Source of the DNA: Adiantum capillus-veneris
Taxonomy: Eukaryota > Streptophyta > Polypodiopsida > Polypodiales > Pteridaceae
Assembly (NCBI GenBank): GCA_014529385.2
Contig: CM043962.1
Span: 52,533,905 to 52,597,904 of the forward strand
Length of the DNA stretch: 64,000 nucleotides
Reading direction: 5' to 3'
Numbering within the stretch: position 1 is the first letter of the stretch; each line of letters begins with the position of its first letter. Below are positions 1 to 11,775 of this stretch, one piece after another. The notes beneath the pieces were generated by a model, which was given only the letters and a program-made list of their open reading frames with translations, searched no databases and had not been told where the DNA came from. The translations under genes and the position numbers were made by a program.

Positions 1-484
1 ACTCTCATGATCTCTAATCCAAACTCTTTCAACAAGATTGGTCTTTATCAATTGCAAGTTTGGAAGATCCATTGTGGGCGGATGCTCCTCTATTGCTTGG
101 ATTTTGAAGCTTGTATAAGCAAAGTTTTACTCTAAAGAGAACATCATCTTTGGGATTAATAGCTCTAGCTTGATGTAAGAAGGCTTATTCCAAAAAGTTC
201 AAGTGCTTTGGTTAGGAAAAAGTCGAAACTATGTCGAAAATCGCGATCGTTTTCTCACAATTCTCTCAAATCATCGGTTTTAGACACCCCTAAATTTCGG
301 ATGAATTTTGAGGCCTTAAACAACGTATTTTCAGACATTGACCAACAATGAATGACCCGTAGCGTCTTTGATTGTTGTTCAGGGTTGACACTAAATCTTG
401 TAGAGCTACTCTGGAGCTTCGTTTTGATAAAAAAAGTTTTGAATCCGATATCGATAGCTTAAGCTATGGCCAAAACAGTCAATC
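1..484. other. Unassigned AT-rich sequence left of array A
   Basis: No coding similarity or structural repeat was recognised. It leads directly into the palindrome array and may be a more diverged part of the same element. Confidence 0.4.
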
Positions 485-2294
485 TATGCCGTGTATGATG
501 TCTCCTTGATGTACTCTAACCACTCCGAGTCTCAGTTTGTGATTCTGACACTCTTAGACAGGTCTATCAATCCTTTTTCTGTTAGGTTTCATATAACTTC
601 CCGAGGAGGTTAACTAAGCCAAAAGTGATCTAAATTGAATGAAACTTGGTCTCTAGGTTTATTTTATGCTGGCAAACACTTTTGTGAGCTCATATGCAAG
701 TTTTGACCTCTAATTGGGCACTTGAGACATCATACGCATATGATTTCTTTTGTGGCAAAATGAAGTGACTTTTGTTCCAGTGACTCTTTATCACTCAAGC
801 AACTCTCAACAACTTTCAAATTTCAATTTGAACACATTTTGTGCAAGTTATGGCCAATTCAACGTAAATCTTGCCCAATTCTTTCTTTTGGAAGTTTTTA
901 GCCTAAATGTGCTCCAAATGCAATGAAATTTTGGCTAGGAACTTCTTTTATACTCTAGGACACTAGGGTATACTCAAATGTCTGATTTGACCCAAATCTA
1001 GCCTCTAAGACATCATAAGCGTATGATGTGTTTTTGCTCAGATTTCACTTATATTTCTATCCAAGGTACTCCTTGATGCATACAACAAGAATATGTGATC
1101 ACAAGAAATTTTGGATGCCAAAATTGCTCAAAACCACTAGTTTTCACCTTTACCTTCTTATATCTGCAAAAATCTCTTTAAATGAAAAAGTATGTGTCCA
1201 AATGAGATGGAACTTTGCAAGCAAGCTTAACACATCACTCCCAAATCCCCTATGTGGTCAAAAGTGCAATTGGATGGTCATATCTGGCCTTGAGACATCA
1301 TACGGGTATGATGTCTATGTGCTTAGAATTGTCCCAAGCTTGGTTTGTAAGCTTGTCTAGTTGTGCTTAACACCCTGGTAAGCTCAAATTTCAATTTTGG
1401 TCCCTCAAAGTGCCCTTTAGACATCATACACATATGATGTCTAACTATTGAGAATTAGGTGGAACTCACTCCACATGTTCCTCACAACACTTCGCAACTC
1501 ACAACCACTTTTAGAATTGAATTTGACCACTTTTTGTGCAAGTTATGATCACTGCAAGCAATCAATTTGCCTAGATCCGTCTGTGGTCTTTGCAAGCCCA
1601 AAAATGCTTCAAATTCAATGAAATTTGGCATATATGCTTCCTAAATGCTGTAGATCACAAGGGTGCACTCAGTTGTAACATTTGACCTCAGATATGGCCT
1701 CTAAGACATCATACGCATACGATGTCTAGGTGGTCAAAATGGACTTCTATTTCTATCGAAGGTGCCCCTTGATGCGTACAACAGGAATATGTGCTCATAT
1801 ACTAAAAAATGCACAAAATCATCACTTTTTGACAAGGAAAACCCCTGAAAGAGTAAATTTCTCTCAGTTCTCAATCTATAAGTCCAAATGAAATGAAACT
1901 TGGTGTATGTACTCAACACAACATGCAGAAGATGGGTATAATGTCAAAACTTCAAATTTGATGCCAGAATCACCCTTCAGACATCATACACGTATGATTT
2001 TTGCTGATGAATTTTTGGTCATAATTCATTACAAGAAACCCCAAGTCTTTAGCACTGGTTTTCAAGCACATCTACCAATTTTCATGCCAAAATGTACTTA
2101 TAATCACAAGTTTCTCTTTTTTTTCCGTTTTTGACACTTCGTCTTTTGTCTTTTGGGTGTCACATGTGGTCATGACACTAGTCTCAAGGTGTATTAAGGG
2201 TAAAAACCCCTTCTAAACCCTCAAGTGCAGTCAAAATTTTCAAATTTGGCCTCCAAATGCCCCTTGAGACATCATACGCGTATGATGTCTCAAG
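485..2294 (+). repeat. Tandem array A, palindrome-bearing ~284-bp units
   Basis: Eight degenerate copies of a palindrome with core CATCATACGCGTATGATG recur, one of them only half preserved (about 490-503). The other centres fall near 736, 1020, 1304, 1430, 1715, 1990 and 2278, so the spacings are 284, 284, 126, 285, 275 and 288 bp. A higher-order period of about 695 bp is visible: 901-1030 aligns with 1597-1727, and 1042-1150 aligns with 1738-1840. A box resembling ATGAAACTTGG starts about 95 nt before most centres (near 641, 925, 1210, 1620 and 1895). No ORF of note runs through it. Tat/Ogre gypsy elements are known to carry hypervariable tandem repeats in untranslated regions, so this may be such a region. 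That assignment is inference. Confidence 0.8.
2263..2294. repeat. Perfect 32-nt palindrome
   Basis: This is the best-preserved unit of array A. Every base from 2263 to 2294 is self-complementary around a CG|CG centre (core ATACGCGTAT). The other units keep 8 to 12 paired positions per arm with scattered mismatches. Confidence 0.9.
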
Positions 2295-3714
2295 TTTTCA
2301 GAATTTTAGTTTTTCTTCACAGAACCCTTGCACATGCTCTCTTATATGCACAACACCAACTAGTGATGCAAAAATATCAATAGAAAGCTCTTTATTGCAT
2401 TTTTCCTCAAAAGCATACTTTTCAGAGATTCTAAATGCAGCCAAGCACTTTAACAAATAAATTAGTGATAAATAGCTCTAGATCAAAATGAGATCACTTA
2501 CCTAAAGCTACTTCTACAAATTATATGAGGTTTTGCATTTATGAGTAGAAAAACGCTTCAATGCCACGCGCGGACTAGCAAATGATTTTATCACCTCACA
2601 AATCACTTGACCATCAACAACTACTCTAATCTACAACTAGTACTACAAATCTAACTAAATCTACCTAGTTGTAGACCCTCGGCAAAAACACGCTTCCTAG
2701 CTATCCACTTGATATTGGAATAATCTCTTCCGAATCCACTTGAGAAAAATGATTTCTTTAGCCTAAACTAAAGCAAACAACCATTACATGAGTGTTAGTA
2801 GGATTACCTACTCAAGTCCTCGTGTTCTCGATAGTGGTGCCAATGTTGCGGGAGCGAATCACACCACCCATAAAGTGCATGAAGGCAATCTCTTTATCTT
2901 GTCAGGTTGAGACCATCCCACACATACAGCACTCTAGAAGGCTAACTAAACCACAATCTAAAATCTTGCTACTCTCAACTACAACACCCAACCCACATAC
3001 ACACAAATGAAAGGAAACTCACTAAACCATACCAGAATCATACGAAACTTAAGGAACATCATCCCCTCACTAGGATACACATGTCCCAAAGACTCTACAC
3101 TCAAAACCCTCACTCTAGACCCATCTACGAAAAACACGTATGAAGACATAGCCAAAATTTTGAAGTGCCCAAAACTGAAGTTTATGAGTACCTATGCGTA
3201 GCTTATGTTGCCACGATTCTAATAACTACTTGCAGGTAGAAAACAAACATCATTTGATATACTTACAACAGCAAATAGCTTGTAGATACGCGAGCGCGTT
3301 CGCTTTGTTCCACGAGGAATGCTTAGTGTTGTCACATAGCTCTTGCCGAGCCTAGCACGACGGTGTTGTCAGATCTCCAATGTGATGAACGAGTAGGGAG
3401 TTGCGTCAGGAAGAAGCTCACACTCTCTCTCTCTCTCTCTCACACACACAGTCAACAATATCTTAACACTTAGATTATGAAAAAAGCTCTCCTGTACAAA
3501 ATGACCTAGGTACCCTATATACTAAGGCTACCATAGGTTAAACCTAAAATAGAGTTTGAGGAGTAAAATGGCTTTGTATGTACAATTTGGAAGTGCCATT
3601 GCACCCTGACTTCTGCAACTAGGCTGGTCACTCATTACAAATGATGTTTTTAACCATAATTTGTAGCATTTTATAACTCTCAAAAAATAGACTTTGTTGA
3701 GTTATGTCATGCTA
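2295..3714. other. Unassigned noncoding sequence
   Basis: No convincing coding segment was found. A short CT/CA microsatellite sits at about 3424-3450. A stretch near 2837 begins TGGTGCCAATGTTGCGGG and loosely resembles a gypsy primer-binding site, but no LTR end lies next to it, so I do not call it. Confidence 0.4.
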
Positions 3715-4285
3715 TTGACTCACGGGTCAAAAATATCCATTTCACAACTTTCCAACATTCTTTACATGGATTATCCATGAATCTACTTACAACTCCCACT
3801 ACATGTGCAATATATGGCCTTGTCTAAACCATTGCATACATTAGAGAACCTATCGCTGAAGCATATCGAACTTTAGACATGTAGACTATCTCCTCTTAAG
3901 TCTTTGAACACATGTCCTTTGTTCGTTTAAAGCAAGTAAGTAGCCAAAGGTGTAGAAGCCAAATTTGCATTTTGTGTCACAAAACCTTTCTAGTACCTTC
4001 TTGATGTAATCCTCTTGAGATAGCTTTAGTGTCTTCTTCTCCCTATCCCTTGAAATCTTCATGACAAGTATCCACTTTACAACACCTAAATATTTCATTG
4101 AAAAATATTAATCCACAAGAGAAAATATTACTTTAACAACAAGAGAAAATATTGCATTGAATTCAATACCTTTCTTTTGAGAAAACTCCTCTACCACAAG
4201 TCTCGACTTGTACCTCTTGTTCCATCCTTCTTCTTCCTTGAGCTTGTACACCCATTTGTTTTGCAATGCCCGTTTACCTTAAGAC
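3715..4285 (-). pseudogene. Ty1/copia reverse transcriptase fragment, internally deleted
   Basis: Minus-strand translation gives the start of a copia RT (NKWVYKLKEEEG, then KRYKSRLVVEEFSQKKGIEF) at about 4285-4155. It then jumps to the RT C-terminal part (VKWILVMKISRDRE, LSQEDYIKKVLERF) at 4098-3960. It ends with the conserved ASAIGSLMYAMV and a following HVVGVVSRFMDNP stretch down to about 3750. The central RT block with the YVDD catalytic motif is missing between roughly 4155 and 4100. Frameshifts and stops separate the pieces. No LTR or integrase is attached. It keeps the RT N-terminus, so it is not the missing 3' half of the copia element at 13.2-17.2 kb. Confidence 0.8.
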
Positions 4286-6235
4286 AAATGATTGGGTAGG
4301 CGTGGGTAGGATTGTGGACAGACGGGCAAAGAATGGGTAGTGGACAAGCTCTCCAGGTAGGCGGGGATAGATGGGCAGCCTAAGATTGGAGTGTGTGTGA
4401 GACCATCTCTTTTAGGCTTGACCTCCTATTTTTGGGGAGTTCCCACCACAATATCTTTCCAAGTTGCCACATGACTCCCATGAAAAGTGGTGTAGTAGCT
4501 CCAAGGGCATTGGGTGGGCATTAAATGCTCGAGGAGTTCCAATGTCCGATAAAATGGTTTTGAGCAATTTGATTATCGAGTGAGACCGCCAAATTATGAA
4601 AAGATGGATTAGAAGAGAAAGTCAATCACTATGTCCGATCTTGCACAAAAAGGCAATTGAATTTCCTAATAAAACAACCCACTATCTAGCCAATAATTTA
4701 CTCATAAGAACACAACACAACAATGAACAAGCTCAATCTACCATATCACAAAATATCCCATGTAAAAAAGCGACACATTTTCTGGCCCATTTATTTCAAT
4801 TCTTGACATCCTTCAATGTAGAACATTACTTAATTTTTCATCAAAAATTGCATTCAATCTCTCAAAATTACATGCTCTCACTTTTTCTCTATCCATGCAA
4901 TAGAAGCTACTAAATAGTATCCCACTAATTAGACATTTGCAATGTCACATGCAAAACTATCATATGACCAAGAAAAATCACAAAACAATAACTTTTTCAA
5001 AGAAAACACTTCACATCCTTTGATCTATATGATCACAATATTCTTCACCGAAGTCAAAGTTGTACAACTACAAAAAAGTTTCTAGCACCTTTAACCATCA
5101 CTAGTATAATGTAGAGATAGTGTAGTCAAATGCTTGAGCACCTAACAAAAATGCCACATTATCTTTAGAGATAAACGCTCCTACAAAAGGTTGCACACAT
5201 GCACCCTAGGTTTCCAACAAGATCTTGGAAACACTCTACTTAGGCCATGCCTCAATTGAATTTCACTTGCACCATAAGCCTTGGAATCTTGTCCAACCTG
5301 TGTAGTGACGAATGGAAAAACTTAGGTTTAGCTCTTTTTGCACAATCTAGTGCACTTGATGCTTGCTTAAAAGTGATGTGTCTATATCAATAAAGTTTGA
5401 AAATTCACTCTCCCCAACAAGAGTATTCTTGACATATTTCAAATCCATGAGCTTCTCTAGGATGATGTCTTTTCTTGCACCTTGATCCAACTACTTTTGA
5501 GAAGCTCAAGCAATTTTGGTATAAGTGTAGTTTGATATAAGTGTAGTTATCTTGCTATGAACCAAGAGGATTTGTATACACAATTAACCCCAATCACTAG
5601 ACAAAACACATATATTATGGTAAGCACAAAATTACAATTCCAAAGAACAATCCGTAGCCTATTTGCTTAGCAAAGATTGAACGCCATTAACTTATCTATT
5701 AACCCTTTCATATTACGCATGATAAGATACGACCATAGCCTTGATTTTTTCATCTTTGTGTTTTTTTTATATGCTCTTTTGTGTTCTTTCTTTGTGTGTG
5801 TAAGTGCAAGAGAGAAAGAGTGGGGCTTCTTTGTTTGCACTTCCTTCCAAACCCTAAACTTCATGGTATCTATGATATAACTCCTTCATATAGTTTTTGG
5901 AGTTCTCTCACAAACTCTCATAGCCAAAAGCCCAACGCTTTCCTGGCAAGACTGCAAACTTTTCGACAATGTGTTATCTTACATATTTCCTAGTGGATGC
6001 CCCGGGATACCATAACACAAAGTAGACATGGAGCAGGGGGAGAGTAGATACCAAATATGGTAGCACACAAAAAAGTAAGTTTTCATTAGCCTTACAAAGC
6101 AATTCACACACAAAGAGCCGCCCAAGTTGGCATCAACCTTAACATAGATCATTTTTTTAAGAAAAATAGGCGATGCCCATGGATTATAAGTAGGCTTAAT
6201 AAAGATTTTGTTCTGCCTTGAAGTGGCTTAATCTT
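4286..6235. other. Unassigned noncoding sequence
   Basis: A long stretch with no recognisable protein similarity in any frame. Open frames near 4596 and 5677 are short and low in complexity. No LTR boundary could be placed. Confidence 0.4.
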
Positions 6236-6765
6236 TAAGCAGGCTTACTTATAGGTTTTGAACCTAGCATAATATCAAGGCCATGGTCTACTTCCCGAGA
6301 TGGTGGTGGGAGGCCATCCACCAGTAAATCACCTGGAAATACATTTGGAAACGCTTCTAATAAGTTCATCAAAGCATCTATGTACTTTTTCTTAAAGGTC
6401 TCTTTTGCCTTGGAATTTTTAGTTTTAGAATCACATGCATGCCAAACAGGGCTCCATCATTTATGAAAACAATGACTCTACAGCTACCTATGGTGCCATA
6501 CATGTGCAACATGCTATGAGGACCTACGCTAGGCTAACACATAGCTGGTGTCACAAACAAGGATGACATTTATCATAGTGGCACACAATCACCTCTTTAA
6601 ACTCTCCAAAAATAAGAGGAAGCAACTGCAATGTATACAATTGGGTAGAGGATTTACCATCTCTCTTGGGCTCACCACCACTAGTGCTACCTTTGAGCTT
6701 TGGGCATTTGGCCTTGGTGTATCCTACCTCACTGTAGCTAAAGCAGTGGTTTTTCTTTTGTGCTT
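6236..6765 (-). pseudogene. Ty3/gypsy remnant: zinc knuckle, protease trace, pre-RT region
   Basis: On the minus strand, in 5' to 3' order, three traces are visible. First, a degraded CCHC knuckle (NHCFSYSEVGYTKAKCPKLK) at about 6760-6700, with the second Cys changed to Ser. Second, a protease-like stretch (CRVIVFINDGAL) near 6490-6440. Third, the block just before RT (NVFPGDLLVDGLPPPSREVDHGLDI) at about 6340-6270, which matches the usual gypsy FP-E-LP-GLPP-R--H-I pattern. The pieces are out of frame with each other and compressed, so deletions have occurred. The RT itself is gone. Confidence 0.65.
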
Positions 6766-7141
6766 TAACATAATTCGTTTTTTTGGGATTTTTGAGCTAT
6801 CCTTGCATTATGTGGGCAGACTGGGGTCCACCATTTTGATCATATTTATATACTTTTTCCAACTCAGATTGGAACCTTGTGTAAAAAATTCACCAAAATA
6901 GAGTATCTTTCTGGCAGCAAAAGTCTTCTTGTGGTCCTGTTAGATTATACATCCACTTGATTCCAATCGACATCTCATGCAATATGAAAGCATGACATTG
7001 CTCCTTGACAAAGGTTTATAGTCATCCTCTTAATAATGCATTAGAATGAGTGCATCTTTGAAAATCATTCAAACTATTGTCCCACTAGGGTTTGATTCCT
7101 TCCTAGTAGCTATTAAAAAGAAATATATGAAAAATACATAG
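6766..7141. other. Unassigned sequence upstream of the gypsy remnant
   Basis: Probably further decayed gag sequence on the minus strand, but no motif could be confirmed. Confidence 0.3.
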
Positions 7142-7143
7142 AA

Positions 7144-7188
<45 letters not shown>
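7142..7188. repeat. (AT)n microsatellite
   Basis: About 23 uninterrupted AT dinucleotides. It directly abuts the candidate LTR of gypsy element Z. Confidence 0.95.
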
Positions 7189-7193
<5 letters not shown>

Positions 7194-7486
7194 TGAAAGT
7201 TACCCTAGATATAGGATCTAACTAGGATGTGAGATGATAATGAGATAGTAGAAAGAAAGAACCAATTCTTTTTGCCCCAAGTTAAAGAGACGGAGCTATT
7301 GACGTTTTTCCCATAGTACTTTCTGACGATAAAGTAAGAATATATTACCCTTGAGATAAATAATAGGCTTATTATTATACTTAGATATGCATATGTACAT
7401 TATAAGAAATATACTTATGTATTTAAAAAGTTGCAAGATAGATCTTGTAGCATTCGTTCCCACTATGTACGTGTCACAACACGACA
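7189..7486 (-). mobile_element. Candidate 3' LTR of gypsy element Z
   Basis: On the minus strand the sequence starts TGTCGTGTTGTGACACG immediately after a purine tract and could end ...CTTTCAATACA at the AT microsatellite, giving TG...CA ends and about 298 bp. The inner edge is supported by the polypurine tract. The outer edge is a guess, because no second LTR survives for comparison. Confidence 0.45.
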
Positions 7487-7489
7487 TCC

Positions 7490-7499
7490 ACCCCCTCTA
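7490..7499 (-). promoter_or_regulatory. Polypurine tract of gypsy element Z
   Basis: The minus strand reads TAGAGGGGGTGGA just before the presumed LTR start. This is the position and composition expected for the plus-strand priming site of an LTR retrotransposon. Confidence 0.6.
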
Positions 7500-8690
7500 A
7501 ACCTGCACATCCTCTGGTATGTGCCACATATGAATTTTTCCAATTTCAATTCCCTTGTAGATCTTCCATGATTTCATATTCATTTTGATCTTCACCCATG
7601 TTTTTCTCTTCCTCCTCCTCAACATCTTTTGGATCTGTTTCCTCTTCACTTAAACACTTTGATCATTTTTCCTGCAATGGGAGCCTTTACTTTTGTACCA
7701 TCTAGTTCACAGAAGCTTCAAGAAGCATTTTATGCACATGCTTTACAACATACGGTCCAAATCATCCTTTTAAAAACTTATGCATGACTGTGTGCTCGTT
7801 ATCAAGGATACTATCATACACTAAAACCGAGTCACCTTTGTCAATTGCTTTGCTCCTGATCCGATGTCGCTTATCAAAGTAGCCCTTGTTTTTCAACCTT
7901 GCATTTTTGAGTCGTTCTTTTGTAGCCTCAATATTTCCAGGTCTTCTCTCGAGTTGCCCTATGCGCAATTCAAGGAGATCTTCCCTCTGCTAAGCCCCTC
8001 TTGCCAAGGTAGTACATTCCATATGGGAATTGTGTCTTCAATCGCCATCATTGGCTTTTGACCATACATCACCTCCGTAGGCATATAGCCAGTTACTGAG
8101 CTATGTAATGTACGATCATCCCATAAAGCATATGGCAATAGTTTTGACCACTCGCCAACTCTTCCTTTGCAAGCCTTGGCCAAAGCTTTGATGATAGGAC
8201 GATGCCCTCTTTCACTCTTTCCATTGCCTTCAGGGTTGTAAGCTGTAGTAAGAGAAAGCTTGATTCCTAATCTGGAAAAGAACTCCCTTGCTTCCTCGGC
8301 ATCCAGCTCACCTCTGTTTGCGATGATCTTTCCCACACAACCATAACGGCATATCACCTCATCAAGAAGGAATTTGCACACAGATTTTGTGTTTTTAGCT
8401 CTTAATGCTCACCCTTCAACTTGGTTAGTAAGGTCCTTTCGTGCAAGAACTAAGTATCTCATCTGCCAAAGTCCTAAAGGCATTGTGACTAGATCCACAA
8501 CCCATTTATAGTGCATGGCTAGTGGATATGTAGGGTGCAATACATCACGATGTTGGACATTTGAATACATTTGACAAGTTACACATGACTCTACAAATTG
8601 AGATACATCTATATACATACCCTTCCACCAGTATTTTTCTTTCAACTTGGAGAAGGTTGCCCACACACCCCTGTGTTCGCCCATAGACTC
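7500..8690 (-). pseudogene. Gypsy element Z integrase
   Basis: Three overlapping minus-strand segments form an integrase. The zinc-binding region (GEHRGVWATFSKLKEKYWW, then ESCVTCQ) lies at 8684-8520. The catalytic core is at about 8500-8100: VVDLVTMPLG, then the second-Asp region mutated to IIANRGELDAEEAREFF, and the Glu region NPEGNGKSERG. The C-terminal part (KGDSVLVYDSILDNEHT) is at about 7850-7770, with a frameshifted tail (FGPYVVKHVHK) and an acidic stretch continuing to about 7500. Stops at 8409 and 7959 and several frameshifts show it is dead. In an active element it would insert the cDNA copy into the genome. No chromodomain was seen. Confidence 0.85.
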
Positions 8691-8804
8691 TCATGAAACT
8701 CTTGCATGAGCTTTACTTGAGACTCTTTTTTACATATAACCCTTTGTGGTGTAACACACTTTTGTTTAGGATGCTTCCACAAGTAACCATCCCTCAAAAA
8801 GTAC
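8691..8804 (-). pseudogene. RNase H to integrase linker of element Z, partly duplicated
   Basis: This stretch joins the RNase H side to the integrase and contains the first unit of a 61-bp direct duplication (see 8770-8890), which disrupts the reading frame. Confidence 0.5.
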
Positions 8805-8890
8805 CTATATGCTTTCTTGTGAATTCAAGAGATGCTTCCACAAGTAACCATCCCTCAAAAAGTACCTATATGCTTTCTTGTGTATCCTCT
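8770..8890. repeat. 61-bp tandem duplication
   Basis: The segment starting GATGCTTCCACAAGTAACC occurs at 8770 and again at 8831 with near identity. It lies inside the pol gene of element Z. 61 bp is not a multiple of three, so it would shift the frame. Confidence 0.9.
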
Positions 8891-10570
8891 TGAATTCTTG
8901 TTCAAACCAATCATCCTGTTTTGTTAGAGTACTCAAGTAGCTTCCAATAAGAAGGAAATCACCTCCATAAAGCTCTTTTAAGAACAATTCAAGTGGATTG
9001 GTCATGCAAACATTGTTACCTTTGACATGAGAGATAGAATAGAACTTTGTTTCCACATCATCCCCCTCATCAATCATCTATAACTCATCTTCATACCTTG
9101 CCCTTGATAGCATATCTACCACTGTATTGTATTTACCTACAATGTGCTTAAACTTGGGATTTAAGGACTTAATGTAGGCAATCCACCACAACATAGCAAT
9201 GTTTGGCATTGAGAAAATTTTAATCATCCCAAGAAGTGTAGAAAATTTGTTTCTACAACCACAAATGCACCAATTAGGTACTCTTTCCAATTTTTTAAAG
9301 CTATAACCATACCCCATAATTCTCTCTTTATATGTGGATCGTTTCTTTGGCAAGCACTTAGTACCTTTGCTCCAAGTCTCACCACATATCTATGTCCTTC
9401 TTCGTCATCTTGCCCTATTTCCCATCCAATTCCTATAGCACCGGTGTCTACTATCACAATTTTTTGCCTTTGACACTCATAGTCTACCTTTCTCAAAGTT
9501 GGTGTTGGCTGGAGCAACTCCTTTAGCTTTTTCATGGATTTTACATGTGCTTCTGTCCATTTAAACTTTTGATTCTTTCTAAGCAATTGATAAAGAGGAT
9601 CAACTACATGTGCATAATGTGGAATCCAAATAACATAAAAGACACATGCTCTCAGAAACCTTCTAACCTCAATGATGCTAGTGCATGTTTCTTGCATTGT
9701 TTGGATGGCATCTACCTTTGGTGGACAAGGTTTCCTACCATATGGCCCACATATGTGTCCCACATTGAGCACTTCATTAACACCAAACGTAGACTTTTTC
9801 CCTGACAAAGTAAGATTCAGTTCTTCCAACCTATACAAAGTTTTATCACAATCATTTATGTGATTTACCACAAACCTGCAACATCCTCTGAGATCCAAAG
9901 CTTCATCTTCCTCACTTTCTTCACATCCTTTGATCCTCAAATCATCAATGAAAGGAATTGTGATTTGAGGAATAAAGTCACGTGAGACCTTATTCATCCC
10001 ATTCATCATATGTGCAATCGAGTTGGTTGATCCCTATGGCAAGGTACACATTCTTACCAAACCTAAAGGTGTCCTCATGGTTGTCAAGTCTCTGCTTTCT
10101 ATTGCAAGGTGAAAGTGATCATACCCTGAGTAGAGGTCCCCCATTGAGTAAATTGCCCTCCCTGCAAATGCCTCTGCAAACTCATCCACAATTGGTCATG
10201 TACCTACATTTCTAATTGTCACCTTGTTCACTGGCTGCATATCTTGGATGAAGCATAGAGTACCATTCTTCTTTGGAACTGTGAACTACCTGTTTAAGTA
10301 TGGAGCATAAGAAGGCTCCAAAATTCCCATTTTTATCTTTTCATTCAATAGCTCTACTAACTTGGACAAATGACCTTTTGGAACCGGAATAGGCCACAGA
10401 TTCCAAGGTACATGAGGTATTGTAAAAATTACCATAGGAGCTACAATAGAAGGATCAACACATCCTATCTCATGTGGCTCAAATGCAAAAGCCTTACCAT
10501 GCTTTGAAATCATTTCTTTAGAGCACTTTGTCTCCTTTTTTGTTATTAACTCATAGTAATCAATATGCAA
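8805..10570 (-). pseudogene. Gypsy element Z reverse transcriptase and RNase H
   Basis: The minus strand encodes a Ty3/gypsy RT-RNase H in several frames. The N-terminal RT (PHVPWNLWPIPVPKGHL, VELLNEKIKMGILEPSYAPY) lies at 10440-10290. The catalytic first-Asp block (GDLYSGYDHFHLAIESRDL) is at about 10150-10090, and the FIDD motif (IPFIDDL) at about 9960. RNase H follows, with VIVDTGAIGIGWEIGQDDEEG and LSACQRNDPHIKRELWGMVIALKNW at 9450-9330, and a KHIVGKYNTVVDMLSR end near 9140-9100. A linker (WFEQEFKRIHKKAYRYFLRDGYLWK) at 8930-8840 leads to integrase. RT copies element RNA into DNA and RNase H removes the template. The catalytic residues are largely present, but several frameshifts and stops make it non-functional. 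Confidence 0.88.
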
Positions 10571-10573
10571 CTC

Positions 10574-11104
10574 TCAAAAAGACTCCTTTGTGAAGGTGTA
10601 CCCAATCTTTTTAGGATTCTTCAAACTGGGCTGCAAAGAAGCCTGCTCAATATTTTCCCCGTTGTTGGGTGGTAAGGGTGAAGCTATTGGTTTCACCTTC
10701 TTTGCTACACTCTTGTATTTAGTTTCAATATGGACTTCTGTGCCAAATATATCCTTAAAACATTGGTTTTCTTTAAAGGCTTCTATGACTTGATACATTT
10801 CCATAGAGCATACTTCCACAACTTCATTTTCAAGATGCAAACTAGACTCCATTATAGCATCAAGCTCACCCATAGTATCTACAAAAGAAACTTGCTCACG
10901 CAAACCCAAAACATTTTGAGTAGGCTCTAGCAACCCACTCTCTTTCATGCCTATTTGTACATTATGTACATATTTCGTTTCACATCTCTTCAAATATTCA
11001 AGTTTTGTAAAACATACTGATCCATTTCTTGTTACTAAGGAGCCCATTGAGAAAGTTTCACCTAACTCTTGGATCAGGCAAGACCCTTTTTCTTTCTGTA
11101 CCAC
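10574..11104 (-). pseudogene. Protease-RT linker of element Z
   Basis: A 176-residue open segment between protease and RT, rich in charged residues (LENEVVEVCSMEMYQVIEAF, FKDIFGTEVHIETKYKSVAKK). It has no catalytic motif. The position and the approach to RT fit the variable spacer of gypsy pol. Confidence 0.6.
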
Positions 11105-11313
11105 TGTAATTCCGCTTTACAATGGTACTTGGCCAAAACCCATCATTTCCCTATATGAAACTCTTTTCTCACCTTTGGTAGAGGATGATCTCTGAGGTTG
11201 TCATGATTTCTTTCATGGTTTACACAAACTGTGAGAAATTGAACACCACGTTTACCATCTTTGCTTTGTATCCTAGCATATGTTGAACCATCGTCCATTA
11301 CCTTTGTTTCCAT

Positions 11314-11775
11314 TCAAACTCCCACAATGTAGGGTTGTCCAAGGATGAGATGATATGAAGATGTATCATTTACAAAGAAATTTTGGTCAATTTTTACATC
11401 ACCTATTGTCACCTTCACACTTGGACATGCTGCATACAATTCATCGGATGAATTGTTTGCCACTTTCACCATCCAACCAGGATGTGTGTCCATTGGCCAT
11501 TTGCACTTGTTGTAGAGACTCTTTAACACTATGCTTATTTCTGAACCGTGGTCAATCAAGGCAACAAATGGCTCTTCAAGATCACTTACCTTGACCAAAG
11601 TTTCTGTAGTAGCCCTTTCCCAATGACTTTGTGAATAGTGGCTCCTAGGAATAGCTTCCACTTCTTCATCATCATTTGAGAAATGCATTTGCTTCACTCT
11701 CCCACTAGATTGGTAGCATCCTACCACACCTGCATCATCCTCCTTATCTCGCAATTGCATCCCTTGTGTCTTCAA
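11314..11775 (-). pseudogene. Gypsy element Z aspartic protease
   Basis: A retropepsin-like segment with the active-site block FVALIDHGSEISIVLKSLY, where the usual D-S/T-G triad reads D-H-G, and the flap-end block YHLILGQPYI. It would cleave Gag-Pol. The DHG substitution and the stop after the domain argue against activity. The region continues towards the linker at 11104 through about 200 bp of out-of-frame sequence. Confidence 0.8.

Noticed and set aside
485-2294. CRISPR-like array
   Set aside because: Unit spacing is ~284 bp with degenerate palindromes, and the setting is a plant nuclear genome; nothing fits a CRISPR locus.
2837-2860. Gypsy-like primer-binding site (TGGTGCCAATGTTGCGGG)
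   Set aside because: No LTR terminus precedes it and no coding region follows on the same strand; partial resemblance only.
3715-4285. The missing 3' half of the copia element at 13.2-17.2 kb
   Set aside because: This fragment retains the RT N-terminus that the other element also has, so they are two separate elements.
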